From: JBQTIQ01 sp052387955
GTDB taxonomy: Bacteria > Actinomycetota > Acidimicrobiia > Acidimicrobiales > JACDCH01
Length of the DNA: 57,031 nt
Assembly (NCBI GenBank): GCA_052387955.1
Contig: JBQTIQ010000084.1
Coordinates: 1-57,031 of the forward strand
Direction of reading: 5' to 3'
Part shown: positions 1 to 8,515 of the stretch, one piece after another
How the letters are laid out: every line of letters starts with the position of its first letter
Position numbering within the stretch: the stretch's first letter is position 1
Notes under the pieces: model-generated
The model's database searches: none
The model's input: the letters and a program-made list of their open reading frames with translations, nothing else
Told to the model about the DNA's origin: nothing
Program-made: the position numbers and the translations under genes

Positions 1-62
1 GCGGCCCCGCCCCCCGCGGGGCGCCCCCCCCCCCGGGGGGGGGGGGGGCGCCCCCCCCCCCA
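1..62. other. Low-complexity G/C homopolymer at contig edge
   Basis: This stretch is almost only runs of C and G, including a run of 13 C and a run of 14 G. It has no coding or structural logic and lies exactly at the start of the sequence. It is most likely a sequencing or assembly artefact rather than genomic DNA. Confidence 0.75.
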
Positions 63-134
63 CCCCCTGCGGCTGCGCCGTGCAGGACTAGGCCCGGCAC
101 TTCCGATGCCTGTGGACGACAGCCGGCCAGTAGC

Positions 135-1313
135 GTGACGGCCGTGCGTTCGGTCGCCATTCTCGGGGCCACCGGCTCGATCGGGCGCCAGACCATCGAG
201 GTGGTGGAGGCCGAGGCCGGCGCCTACGAGGTGGTAGCCCTCGGCGCCGGTGGCTCCAACCTCGAGTTGCTCGCCGCCCAGGCCCGACGATTGCGGCCCC
301 GGGTCGTCGCCCTTGCCGACGCCTCCCGGGCCGCCGAGCTGGGACCTCTCCTGCCGGCCGGGACCGAGTTGGTCGCAGGCCCCGACGCCCTGGCCACTGC
401 GGCGGTCACAGCCGACATCGTCGTCAACGGCGTGGTCGGCTTCGCCGGGCTGACCGTGACGATGGCGGCCCTCGAAGCGGGCCGGCGGCTGGCGTTGGCC
501 AACAAGGAGTCGCTGATCGCCGGCGGGCCGGTGGTGGCCAAGGCCCGTGCCACGCCGGGGGCCGAACTGATCCCCATCGACAGCGAGCACTGCGCCATCC
601 ACCAGTGCCTGCGGTCCTCGAGCCGGCCCGAAGCCGAGGTCGCCCGGCTCGTGCTGACCGCCAGCGGCGGGCCGTTCCGGGGCCGTCGCCGGGCCGACCT
701 GGCCCACGTGACGATCGACGACGCCTTGGCCCATCCGACGTGGTCGATGGGGCCCAAGATCACGGTCGACTCGTCCACCCTCATGAACAAGGGCCTCGAG
801 GTCATCGAGGCCCACGAGCTCTTCGGGATCGACTACGGCCGCATCGAGGTGGTCGTGCACCCTCAGTCGGTGGTCCATTCGATGGTCGAGTTCACCGACG
901 CCGCCACCGTCGCTCAGCTGTCTCTGCCCGACATGCGCCTGCCCATCGGCTACGCCCTCGCCTACCCCCGGCGGGCCGGTACCGGTTTCGGGCGGGTGGA
1001 CTGGGCCACGGTGGGCCGGCTCGACTTCGAGCTCCCCGACTACGACACCTTTCCCTGCCTCGCTCTGGCCTACGCCGCCGGCCGTCGGGGGGGCACCGCG
1101 CCGGCCTGGCTCAACGCCGCCAACGAGATCGCAGTGGCCGCGTTCCTCGATGGGCTTATTTCCTGGAATGCGATTGCCGATGTATTGAACGGCACGCTCG
1201 ACCGGCATGATGGGGCGGCGGCCGACGGGATCGACGCCGTGATCGACGCCGATCACAGGGCCCGCGCCGAGGCCCGCCGGTTCATCCAGACGAGGACTGC
1301 CTGCCTGACGTGA
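135..1313 (+). CDS. dxr: 1-deoxy-D-xylulose-5-phosphate reductoisomerase
   Basis: Cytosolic NADPH-dependent enzyme that converts 1-deoxy-D-xylulose 5-phosphate to 2-C-methyl-D-erythritol 4-phosphate, the committed step of the MEP isoprenoid pathway. The 392-residue product has the usual family length. The N-terminal dinucleotide-binding loop GATGSIG is at residues 11-17, the family stretch ANKESLIAGG follows near residue 120, and the metal and substrate segments IPIDSEHCAIHQCL and MGPKITVDSSTLMNKGLE are intact. It starts at GTG. Its stop codon overlaps the GTG of the next gene, and the pathway gene ispG lies two genes downstream. A short AT-richer patch occurs around 1147-1195, but the frame stays open. 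Confidence 0.96.
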   Translation: MTAVRSVAILGATGSIGRQTIEVVEAEAGAYEVVALGAGGSNLELLAAQARRLRPRVVALADASRAAELGPLLPAGTELVAGPDALATAAVTADIVVNGVVGFAGLTVTMAALEAGRRLALANKESLIAGGPVVAKARATPGAELIPIDSEHCAIHQCLRSSSRPEAEVARLVLTASGGPFRGRRRADLAHVTIDDALAHPTWSMGPKITVDSSTLMNKGLEVIEAHELFGIDYGRIEVVVHPQSVVHSMVEFTDAATVAQLSLPDMRLPIGYALAYPRRAGTGFGRVDWATVGRLDFELPDYDTFPCLALAYAAGRRGGTAPAWLNAANEIAVAAFLDGLISWNAIADVLNGTLDRHDGAAADGIDAVIDADHRARAEARRFIQTRTACLT

Positions 1314-2713
1314 AGACCCACAACGACCTGACCGAGCACAATCGGTCCACTCCGCCGCCTCCTCCTGGGGCTCGGCCGACGGGGCGCTTCGCCAAGAAGT
1401 ACATCTCCAGCCCCGCCGATCGGCCGACCAAGGCCAATCCGCTCGGCCTCGTGGCTGTCGCCGCGGTGCTCGGCCTCATGTACCGCAGCGGCGGTTGGGC
1501 CCTTCTCGTGGTCGTCGGGGCGTTGGTCGTGAGCGTCACCTTGCACGAGTTCGGCCACTACTTCACGGCCAAGCGGGCCGGCATGAAGGTGACCGAGTTC
1601 TTTCTCGGCGCCGGCCCTCGCCTGTGGTCGTTCCGCCGGGGCGAGACCGAATACGGCCTCAAGGCAGTACCGGTACTCGCCTACGTACGCATCATCGGCA
1701 TGAACAACCTCGAGGAGGTGCCGCCCGAGGACGAGGCCCGCACCTACCGGCAGCAGCCGTTCTGGCGGCGGTTCTCGGTCGCGTTCGGTGGGCCGTTCAT
1801 GAACCTGCTGATCGCGTTCGTGTGCATCTGGTCCCTGATCGTGTTCAACGGCGTCCATGACGCCGGCCTCTTCAACCCCGCCCCTGAGTCGCCCGACTGG
1901 ACCGTGGCCGAGGTCGTCCCCGACAGCGCGGCGGCCCGGGCCGGCCTCCAGGCCGGCGACAAGGTGGTCGCCATCGGGGACCAGCGCTCCGAGCTGTACA
2001 CCGACGTCAGCGGCTACATCCGGGCCATTGGCGGGCAGGAGACCGTCCTGACCGTGCGACGCGACGGTCAGGAGATCACGCTTCCGGCCACGATCGGCGT
2101 CCGCGAGAACGGGCAAGGCCTGCTCGGCATTAAGGCCGACCCGAGCGTGGCCGAGGTCGACACCGTCAACCCGGTGGGGGCCCTCCCCAGGGCGTTCGGT
2201 GAGCTCGGCACCGCGTCGCGGCTGTCGATCATCGGCGCCGCCGACGCCTTCTCGCCCTCCGGGCTGGCCAACCTCGCCAACGACGTCGTGAGCGCCGGCG
2301 ACGCCGATCCGGGCCCGACCGTCGGGAACGGCAACGAGCAGGCCCCGCCGCCGGGCTCCGACCCGGGCTCGTCCGCCCCGGCCGAGGACGAGAACCGACT
2401 GTTGTCGATCGTCGGTGCGGTAGGGATCGGCGCCGATTTCGCCCGGGCCGGCTGGGTGCCGCTGGTGTTCTTCCTGGCCTTGATAAACGTCTTCCTGGCG
2501 TTGATCAACCTGGTGCCTCTGCTGCCCTTCGACGGCGGCCACATCGCCGTGGCTGGCTACGAGAAGGTGCGCTCGCTGCTGCGCCGGGGTGTGCCGTACC
2601 ACGCCGATGTGAGCAAGCTCATGCCCCTCACGTACGGCGTGATCGCGCTGTTGGCCTTCATCGGCCTGTCGTCGATCTACCTCGACATCGTCAACCCCGT
2701 CTCGCTGGACTGA
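1310..2713 (+). CDS. rseP: RseP/RasP-type site-2 intramembrane zinc metalloprotease (M50)
   Basis: Membrane-embedded protease of the M50B family, which cleaves transmembrane anchors such as anti-sigma factors or cleared signal peptides. The zinc site HEFGH lies at residues 79-83 in the first hydrophobic segment. A PDZ domain follows around residues 195-275 (DSAAARAGLQAGDKVVAIG). The second catalytic motif NLVPLLPFDGGH, which carries the third zinc ligand Asp, is near residue 408. The roughly 40-residue proline-rich cytosolic N-terminus is longer than usual, and an acidic low-complexity insert lies near residues 340-365. GTG start overlaps the dxr stop. The dxr-rseP-ispG order is typical of actinobacteria. 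The substrate cannot be told from sequence. Confidence 0.93.
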   Translation: MKTHNDLTEHNRSTPPPPPGARPTGRFAKKYISSPADRPTKANPLGLVAVAAVLGLMYRSGGWALLVVVGALVVSVTLHEFGHYFTAKRAGMKVTEFFLGAGPRLWSFRRGETEYGLKAVPVLAYVRIIGMNNLEEVPPEDEARTYRQQPFWRRFSVAFGGPFMNLLIAFVCIWSLIVFNGVHDAGLFNPAPESPDWTVAEVVPDSAAARAGLQAGDKVVAIGDQRSELYTDVSGYIRAIGGQETVLTVRRDGQEITLPATIGVRENGQGLLGIKADPSVAEVDTVNPVGALPRAFGELGTASRLSIIGAADAFSPSGLANLANDVVSAGDADPGPTVGNGNEQAPPPGSDPGSSAPAEDENRLLSIVGAVGIGADFARAGWVPLVFFLALINVFLALINLVPLLPFDGGHIAVAGYEKVRSLLRRGVPYHADVSKLMPLTYGVIALLAFIGLSSIYLDIVNPVSLD

Positions 2714-2877
2714 GTGTCACCCTCACTCTGGTCGACGCAGTTCGCCTCGTGCTGGCTCGGCCGTGGGCAGGGCTGGTGGGGCACCCGCACAACTGCATCG
2801 ATCGCTTGGCTCGCTCCGTCGCGATGAATGGCGAGCGCGCTGAACGGCCCGGACTGCGCCCGGGGCCAGAGCAACAG

Positions 2878-4107
2878 ATGAGCCGATTCCCCCGTCGGCA
2901 GACCCGCCAGGTCGTCCTCCGGCACCCGGCCAACCCGGTGACGGTCGGTGGCGACGCTCCCATCTCGGTGCAGTCCATGACGATCACCAAGACGGCCGAT
3001 GTCGACGGCACTCTGGCTCAGATCTACGCGCTGGCGGCGGCCGGCGCCGACATCGTGCGCTGCACCTGCAACGACACCGCGGCGGCGGTGGGCCTCGCCC
3101 AGATCTTGCCCCGCAGCCCGGTGCCGATCGTCGCCGACATCCACCACCAGTACAAGATGGCCCTGGCCGCGCTCGACGCCGGCGTGCACTGCCTGCGGCT
3201 CAACCCCGGGAACATCCGCCGCCCCGAGCACATCAAGACGGTGGCGTCGGAATGCCGTGACCGCGGTGTACCGATCCGCATCGGGGTCAACGGCGGTTCT
3301 CTCGACCCGGCGCTCTACGAGAAGTACGGGGGCCGGGTCACCCCCGAGGCCATGGTCGAATCGGCCCAGAAGGAGCTGGCGTACTTCGACGAGGTCGGCT
3401 TCGACGACGTCAAGATCTCGGTCAAGGCTTCATCGGTGCCGCTGATGATCGAGGCCTACCGGATGCTGGCGGACGTCACCGACCACCCGCTGCACCTCGG
3501 GCTCACCGAGGCCGGGCCGCCGCCGGCCGGCCTGGTCAAGGCCACCGCCGGCATGGCCACACTGTTGGCCGAGGGCATCGGTGACACGATCCGCTACTCG
3601 CTCACTGCCGACCCGGTCGAAGAGGCCCGGGCCGGCCGCCAGCTGCTCGAGTCGATGGGCCTGCGCGAGCGCAAGGACGTCGACCTCATCGCCTGCCCAT
3701 CGTGCGGCCGGGCCGAGATCGACGTGATCGACGTCGCCCGCCGAGCCCAGGAAGCCTTCGCCGGCAAGCACTTGCCGCTCCAGGTTGCGGTGATGGGCTG
3801 CGTGGTCAACGGCCCGGGGGAGGCCCGCGACGCCGACATCGGCATCGCCGCCGGCAACAAGCGAGGCCACCTCTTCGTGAAGGGCCGCAACGTCGCTGTC
3901 GTCCCCGAGGACGAGATGGTCGAAGCCCTCCTCGACTGGGCCACCCTGATCAACGACGAAGGGGTGGACGCCGCCCTCGCCCGGGCCGACCTCGCGCTGG
4001 CCGAGCGCGAAGCGTCCCGCGACCGGCGAGCCCTGCTCGACGCCCAGGGCGACGACGCCAACGCCAGCGAGCACAAGATCGAGCTGATCGAGCGCCGCAC
4101 TCGTTAG
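2878..4107 (+). CDS. ispG: 4-hydroxy-3-methylbut-2-enyl diphosphate synthase (GcpE)
   Basis: Iron-sulfur enzyme of the MEP pathway that reduces 2-C-methyl-D-erythritol 2,4-cyclodiphosphate to HMBPP. I take the ATG at 2878, giving 409 residues, because homology begins at once (RQVVLRHPANPVTVGGDAPI, then SVQSMTITKT). The frame is open back to 2749, but that part does not look like the family. TIM-barrel motifs VADIHH, LNPGNI and RIGVNGGSLD are present. The [4Fe-4S] ligands are Cys273 and Cys276 in CPSCGR and Cys308 in MGCVVNGPGE. It lies 164 bp after the protease gene, a gap in which I see no other gene. Confidence 0.95.
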   Translation: MSRFPRRQTRQVVLRHPANPVTVGGDAPISVQSMTITKTADVDGTLAQIYALAAAGADIVRCTCNDTAAAVGLAQILPRSPVPIVADIHHQYKMALAALDAGVHCLRLNPGNIRRPEHIKTVASECRDRGVPIRIGVNGGSLDPALYEKYGGRVTPEAMVESAQKELAYFDEVGFDDVKISVKASSVPLMIEAYRMLADVTDHPLHLGLTEAGPPPAGLVKATAGMATLLAEGIGDTIRYSLTADPVEEARAGRQLLESMGLRERKDVDLIACPSCGRAEIDVIDVARRAQEAFAGKHLPLQVAVMGCVVNGPGEARDADIGIAAGNKRGHLFVKGRNVAVVPEDEMVEALLDWATLINDEGVDAALARADLALAEREASRDRRALLDAQGDDANASEHKIELIERRTR

Positions 4108-4340
4108 TTGCTGGTCTGCTGCGGGCGTCGCTTCGCTCCTGCCTCCGCAGACTGTCGCCGGCGGCCTGGCGGCCGCGACGGCGACGGCTCGATCGGCCGA
4201 TCCCCCAGCCCGTTCCGTTTCGGTGAATTGCTGGTCCGCTCTGGGCGTCGCCTGGCTCCAGCCTCCGCAGGCTGTGGCCGACGGGGACGGCTCGATCAGG
4301 CGATCCCCATGTTCGTTCCGTGGGTGTCAACGGAACGGCT
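4108..4340 (+). repeat. Two diverged tandem copies of dispersed repeat family A
   Basis: Copies begin at 4108 and 4226 with the shared start TTGCTGGTCYGCT, followed by the shared segments GGGCGTCGC, GCCTCCGCAG and GACGGCTCGATC. The second copy lacks an internal stretch of about 17 bp. A third diverged copy lies at 45253-45335. The frame of proS is open through the pair, but it has no resemblance to the enzyme, so I read this as a noncoding 5' region. Confidence 0.6.
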
Positions 4341-4389
4341 GCCAAGGCCGTCTCGGCGCCGGGGCTCGATCGGTAGCATCTCGCTTCCC

Positions 4390-5799
4390 ATGGCGCGCGT
4401 GCTCACACCCCAGGCCGAGGACTTTCCCCGTTGGTACCAGGATGTCCTGGCCAAAGCCGAGCTCGCCGACAACGGCCCGGTGCGGGGGACGATGGTTATC
4501 CGGCCCTACGGGTGGTCGCTGTGGGAGCGCATGCAGTCCGAGGTCGACGCCCGCATCAAGCGGGCCGGCGCCGAGAACGCCTACTTCCCGCTCTTCATCC
4601 CCATGAGCTACTTCGAGCGGGAGGCCACCCACGTCGAGGGCTTCAGCCCCGAGCTCGCGGTCGTGACCATCGGCGGCGGCAAGGAACTGGAAGAGCCCGT
4701 CGCGGTGCGGCCGACGAGCGAGACCGTCATCGGCGAGTACATGGGCAAATGGGTCCAGAGCTACCGGGACCTGCCCCTGCTCCTGAACCAGTGGGCCAAC
4801 GTCGTGCGCTGGGAGCTCCGGCCCCGGATCTTCCTGCGCACGTCGGAGTTCCTCTGGCAGGAAGGCCACACCGCCCACGCCTCCGAGGCCGACGCCGCCG
4901 CCTACGCGGCCCAGATCCTCGACACGGTGTACCGCGAGTTCATGGTCGACATCCTCGCCATCCCGGTCCTCGTCGGCCGCAAGACGGCCAAGGAGCGTTT
5001 CGCCGGCGCCACCAACACCATGACCTGCGAGGCCATGATGGGCGACGGCAAGTCCCTGCAGATGGGCACGTCGCACGAGCTCGGTCAGAACTTTGCCCGG
5101 GTTTTCGACATCGGCTACCTCGACGACCATGGCAGCCGCCAGACGTGCTGGACGACGTCGTGGGGATCGTCGACGAGGATGGTGGGCGGATTGATCATGG
5201 CCCACGGAGACGATGCCGGCCTGGTGGTCCCGCCCCGGCTGGCGCCCGTGCAATGCGTCGTCGTGGTGGTCAAGGACGACGGCTCGGGCGCCGGCGCGAC
5301 GGCGGCCGCGCTGGTCGAGGAGCTGGGGGACCTCGGCGTGCGGGCTCGGCTCGACGCCCGCACCGACACCGGGTTCGGGCGCCGGGTCACCGACTGGGAG
5401 CTGAAGGGGGTCCCCCTGCGTCTCGAGGTGGGCCCTCGCGACCTGGCCGCCGGGAACGCGACCGTGGTCCGGCGCGACAGCGGCGAGAAGCTGGCCGTGC
5501 CCCTCGCCGAGGTCGGGGCCCGGGTGCAGGCACTGGTGACGTCCCAGCAGGCCGACATCCTTGCCGCCGCCACCGCTCGCCGCGACGAGCGGACCGCCGA
5601 CTGCACGAGCCTGGCCGAGGTCCTCGACGCCGCCGAGAGCGGCTTCGCCCGGGTGCCGTGGTCGGTCGTCGGTACCGAGGGTGAGGCGACGCTGGCCACC
5701 TCGGCCGTCAGCGTCCGCTGCCTCCAGCGCCCCGACGGCTCCCTCCCTCTCGCAGAGGACGAGCCCGACCTGGTGGCGTACTGCGCCCGGGCCTACTAG
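4390..5799 (+). CDS. proS: Prolyl-tRNA synthetase, archaeal/eukaryotic (type 3) form
   Basis: Cytosolic class II synthetase that charges tRNA-Pro. I use the ATG at 4390 (469 residues), because MARVLTPQAEDFPRWYQDVL matches the family start and the upstream open frame is repeat DNA. Motif 2 is near VVRWELRPRIFLRTSEFLWQ, and the motif 3 region contains WTTSWGSSTRMVGGLIMAHG. The bacterial editing insertion between motifs 2 and 3 is absent, and the protein ends in Tyr, both typical of the short type 3 enzymes. The stop TAG lies on the first bases of a family C repeat. The genes before and after are the normal actinobacterial neighbours. Confidence 0.93.
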   Translation: MARVLTPQAEDFPRWYQDVLAKAELADNGPVRGTMVIRPYGWSLWERMQSEVDARIKRAGAENAYFPLFIPMSYFEREATHVEGFSPELAVVTIGGGKELEEPVAVRPTSETVIGEYMGKWVQSYRDLPLLLNQWANVVRWELRPRIFLRTSEFLWQEGHTAHASEADAAAYAAQILDTVYREFMVDILAIPVLVGRKTAKERFAGATNTMTCEAMMGDGKSLQMGTSHELGQNFARVFDIGYLDDHGSRQTCWTTSWGSSTRMVGGLIMAHGDDAGLVVPPRLAPVQCVVVVVKDDGSGAGATAAALVEELGDLGVRARLDARTDTGFGRRVTDWELKGVPLRLEVGPRDLAAGNATVVRRDSGEKLAVPLAEVGARVQALVTSQQADILAAATARRDERTADCTSLAEVLDAAESGFARVPWSVVGTEGEATLATSAVSVRCLQRPDGSLPLAEDEPDLVAYCARAY

Positions 5800-5922
5800 C
5801 TGGGGGGCTGCGCCCCCCCGGCCCCCATCGCCGCCCGGCTCCCTGGCGGTCGCTCGGTCGGCATCTGCTCGGTCCTGGAACTTGTCACAATGTCAAGCAT
5901 TCTTAGTACCGAGCAGATCTAG
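5798..5922 (+). repeat. Family C stem-loop repeat, copy C1
   Basis: The element has two structured halves. The first is a hairpin with stem GGGGGGC/GCCCCCC. The second is a long inverted repeat, here an imperfect form of the ATCTGCTCGGTCCCG arm found in C4, around a loop rich in TTGTCACAA. It starts on the proS stop codon and ends five bases before the GTG of the thioesterase gene, so it fills the whole gap. Copies C2-C4 are at 50321-50444, 50445-50567 and 52527-52651. Confidence 0.85.
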
Positions 5923-5927
5923 AGCGG

Positions 5928-6680
5928 GTGGACGCCCCGGAAGGACTGTCCCCTCGACCGGCGCGGGGGCGGCTGTTCACCGACCGCCGCCGAGTGCGGC
6001 TGGGCGACGTGACCCCGAGGGGCCGTGCCCGGCTCGACGCCATCGCCTGCTATCTGCAGGACATCGCCAACGACGACGTCATCGACGCGCTCGGCGATGC
6101 CGCCGCAGCGTGGGTCGTGCGCCGGACCGACATCCGCGTCGAGCGCTTCCCGGTGTTCCGCGAACAGGTCGAGCTGGTCACCTGGGCGTCGGGCTCGGGG
6201 AGCCGGTGGGCCGAACGGCGCACGTCGATCACCGGAGAGCAGGGCGGCCACGTCGAGGCCTCGACCCTGTGGGTCTTCGTCGACGCCGCCACCGGACGGC
6301 CCCGACAGCTTCCGGCCGGCTTCGAGGACCCCTTCGCCGAAGCCATCGGCGGCCGGGTCGTATCGGTCCGGCTCCGTCATCCCGGACCTCCGGCCGAGGA
6401 CAGCTGCAACCGGTTCCGGTGGCCGTCACGGTTCGCCGACTTCGACGCCCTCGGGCACGTCAACAACGCCGTTGCGTGGGAGATCGTCGAGGAGCACCTC
6501 GGTCCCCGGGTCACGGCACCCTGTGCCGTTGCCGTCGAGTACCGCCACGGCGTCGCCCGCGACCAGGAGGTCACGGTGGGCGTCGAACCGACCGGGGACG
6601 GTCTCTGGGTCTTCGCCGACGGAGCGCTGGCGGCCACGGCCCGCTTCGAAGACCCTCTGGTACACTCCCTCACCCATTAG
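5928..6680 (+). CDS. Acyl-ACP thioesterase-like double-hotdog protein
   Basis: The 250-residue protein resembles the FatA/FatB-type acyl-ACP thioesterases, which release fatty acids from acyl carrier protein. Two hotdog folds are likely: the first from about residue 20 to 130 (RVRLGDVTPRGRARLDAIAC, then YLQDIANDD) and the second from about 155 (FRWPSRFADFDALGHVNNAV). The second carries the typical DFDALGHVNN helix start. GTG is the first start after the family C repeat, and no clear Shine-Dalgarno sequence is visible because the repeat occupies the leader. Placement between proS and rimP is unusual. Substrate length is unknown. Confidence 0.8.
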   Translation: MDAPEGLSPRPARGRLFTDRRRVRLGDVTPRGRARLDAIACYLQDIANDDVIDALGDAAAAWVVRRTDIRVERFPVFREQVELVTWASGSGSRWAERRTSITGEQGGHVEASTLWVFVDAATGRPRQLPAGFEDPFAEAIGGRVVSVRLRHPGPPAEDSCNRFRWPSRFADFDALGHVNNAVAWEIVEEHLGPRVTAPCAVAVEYRHGVARDQEVTVGVEPTGDGLWVFADGALAATARFEDPLVHSLTH

Positions 6681-6704
6681 GCGTGGGCCGCGGCCCACGC
6701 CTTT
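6680..6704 (+). terminator. Perfect 22-bp palindrome followed by TTT
   Basis: Bases 6680-6701 form a fully self-complementary palindrome (GGCGTGGGCC, GC, GGCCCACGCC) that starts on the last base of the thioesterase stop codon and is followed by TTT. This fits an intrinsic terminator separating the thioesterase gene from the rimP-nusA-infB operon, although the T tract is short. Confidence 0.65.
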
Positions 6705-6756
6705 CGTCTGCGACGGAGGTCCTGGTCGGGCCCTAGCGAGGAGGAGGTGACAGCAC

Positions 6757-7242
6757 GTGGGCATGGTCGAGCGCGTGCGCAAGGTCGTCGAACCCCTGCT
6801 CGAGAGCCAGTCCCTGGAGGTCCTCGACATCGAGATCGACGGCGGTCACCTGCGCATCACCGTCGATCGGCCCGGCGGTGTCGACCTCGACGCCATCGGG
6901 TCCGCCACCCGAGCCGTCTCCCGTGCCCTCGATGAGGACGACCCGATCCCGTCGCGCTACACGCTCGAGGTGTCGAGCCCTGGGCTCGAACGCACCCTCC
7001 GCCGGCCCGACCAGTTCACCCGAGCGCTCGGCGAGCGGGTGAGCGTGAAGACGGTGCCCGGCTCCGACGGCGACCGGCGCATCACCGGCACGCTGGTCTC
7101 GGCCGACGAGAGCGGTTTCGTCCTGCGGGATGACGCCACCCAGTCCGAACGCACGGTCGCCTACCACGAGGTCGAGCGCGCCCGTACGGTGTTCGACTGG
7201 GGCCCGGCGCCCCGACCCGGCAAGAAGAAGGCCACGGCATGA
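6757..7242 (+). CDS. rimP: Ribosome maturation factor RimP
   Basis: Assists 30S subunit maturation in the cytoplasm. The 161-residue protein has the two usual parts: an N-terminal alpha/beta domain (EVLDIEIDGGHLRITVDRPG; SRYTLEVSSPGLERTLRRPD) and a C-terminal SH3-like domain from about residue 90. GTG at 6757 is favoured over ATG 6763 because the strong GGAGGAGG at 6740-6747 is correctly spaced for it. The stop overlaps the nusA ATG (ATGA). It heads the conserved rimP-nusA-ylxR-infB operon. Confidence 0.93.
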   Translation: MGMVERVRKVVEPLLESQSLEVLDIEIDGGHLRITVDRPGGVDLDAIGSATRAVSRALDEDDPIPSRYTLEVSSPGLERTLRRPDQFTRALGERVSVKTVPGSDGDRRITGTLVSADESGFVLRDDATQSERTVAYHEVERARTVFDWGPAPRPGKKKATA

Positions 7243-8507
7243 ACCTCGACATGATGGAAGCGCTCCAGGCGCTCGCCGCGGAACGGGGTATCACCCCCGA
7301 GACACTCATGGGAGCCCTCGCCGACGCGCTCGAGACCGCTTACAAGCGCCGGCCCGACGCCTTCGAGTACGCCTGGGTGACGATCGACCCCGGGACCGGC
7401 GAGTTCCGGGTCTTCGCCCAGGAGCTCGACGAGGACGGAGAACCCCACGGGGAGGACCTCGACGTCACCCCCGAGGATTTCGGCCGCATCGCCGCCCAGA
7501 CGGCCAAGCAGGTGATGACCCAGCGCCTGCGCGAGATCGATCGCGAGCAGAAGTACGAGGAGTACGCCGGCCGCGAGGGCGACATCGTCACCGGCATCAT
7601 CCAGCAGAACGACAGCCGCTACACGCTGCTCGACCTGGGCCGGGTCGAAGCCCTGTTGCCTCAGGCCGAACAGGTCCCCTACGAGCGCCCGGAGCCCGGC
7701 GCTCGGGTCAAGGCCTACATCGTCGAGGTCCGCAAGACCTCGAAGGGCCCCCAGATCGTGGTCAGCCGCACCCACCCCGGCCTGATCAAGCGGCTCTTCG
7801 AGCTCGAGGTGCCCGAGATTGCCGACGGCATCGTCGAGATCCGCGCCTGCGCCCGCGAACCGGGGCACCGCACCAAGATCGCGGTGTACTCCAACGACTC
7901 CAACGTCGACCCCGTCGGCGCTTGTGTCGGCGCCCGGGGCGCCCGGGTGCGCATGGTCGTCAACGAGCTGCGGGGCGAGAAGATCGACATCGTCCCGTTC
8001 TCCGACGAGCCCAGCGATTTCGTGATGAAGGCGCTCTCGCCGGCCAAGGTCAAAGAAGTGCGCATCGATGTCGAGACCGGCGGGGCCGAGGTGATCGTGC
8101 CCGACTACCAGCTCTCGCTGGCCATCGGCAAGGAAGGCCAGAACGCCCGGCTGGCCGCCCGGCTCACGGGCTGGCGGGTCGACATCAAGAGCGAGACCCA
8201 GCTGGCCGAGGAGCAGGCGTACGCCACCGAGGAGTACGCCGCCGGCGAGTGGATCGCCAACGCCGAGACCGGCGAGATGGAGTGGCACCCCGCCGAGGGC
8301 GGTGCCGCGGTGTCGGTCGAGGAGTGGTCGCATCTGGGCGATGCGGACACCCCGGCCGGCGAGGACGCTCCGGCCGACGAGATCGAAGCTGCCGAGCTGG
8401 CCATGGCCGACGATGGCACCGAAGCCGGCGGGCCCGTCGACGTGGCCGAGGTCGAACTGGCGCCGCCGGCCGAGGAAGCTGCGGTGCACGTCGAGGAGGA
8501 GCCGTAG
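7239..8507 (+). CDS. nusA: Transcription termination/antitermination factor NusA
   Basis: Binds RNA polymerase and nascent RNA to control pausing, termination and antitermination. Domains over 422 residues: N-terminal polymerase-binding domain (1-105), S1 domain (about 110-175, GDIVTGIIQQNDSRYTLLDL), then two KH domains (about 175-325), including VGACVGARGARVRMVVNELR and SLAIGKEGQNARLAARLTGW. The C-terminal 90 residues are acidic and low in complexity, with no second repeat unit as in enterobacteria, which is normal for actinobacteria. ATG overlaps the rimP stop. Confidence 0.95.
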   Translation: MNLDMMEALQALAAERGITPETLMGALADALETAYKRRPDAFEYAWVTIDPGTGEFRVFAQELDEDGEPHGEDLDVTPEDFGRIAAQTAKQVMTQRLREIDREQKYEEYAGREGDIVTGIIQQNDSRYTLLDLGRVEALLPQAEQVPYERPEPGARVKAYIVEVRKTSKGPQIVVSRTHPGLIKRLFELEVPEIADGIVEIRACAREPGHRTKIAVYSNDSNVDPVGACVGARGARVRMVVNELRGEKIDIVPFSDEPSDFVMKALSPAKVKEVRIDVETGGAEVIVPDYQLSLAIGKEGQNARLAARLTGWRVDIKSETQLAEEQAYATEEYAAGEWIANAETGEMEWHPAEGGAAVSVEEWSHLGDADTPAGEDAPADEIEAAELAMADDGTEAGGPVDVAEVELAPPAEEAAVHVEEEP

Positions 8508-8515
8508 GGGCCGGG

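Noticed and set aside
1253..2602. Long open frame antisense to the RseP-type protease gene
   Set aside because: It is the mirror of a clear family member; its product is low-complexity Arg/Gly/His-rich sequence with no motifs. Many such frames occur opposite genes in this GC-rich DNA.
4108..4389. proS starting at TTG 4108
   Set aside because: The extra 94 residues are translated repeat DNA (Arg/Gly/Pro-rich), and the enzyme family begins at ATG 4390.
4108..4389. T-box or other tRNA-sensing leader before proS
   Set aside because: No T-box sequence or antiterminator arrangement was found; the region is explained by two repeat copies.
5798..5922. Promoter inside family C (TTGTCA as -35)
   Set aside because: No acceptable -10 lies at 16-18 bases in C1, and the sequence at that place differs in C4, so the element does not carry a consistent promoter.
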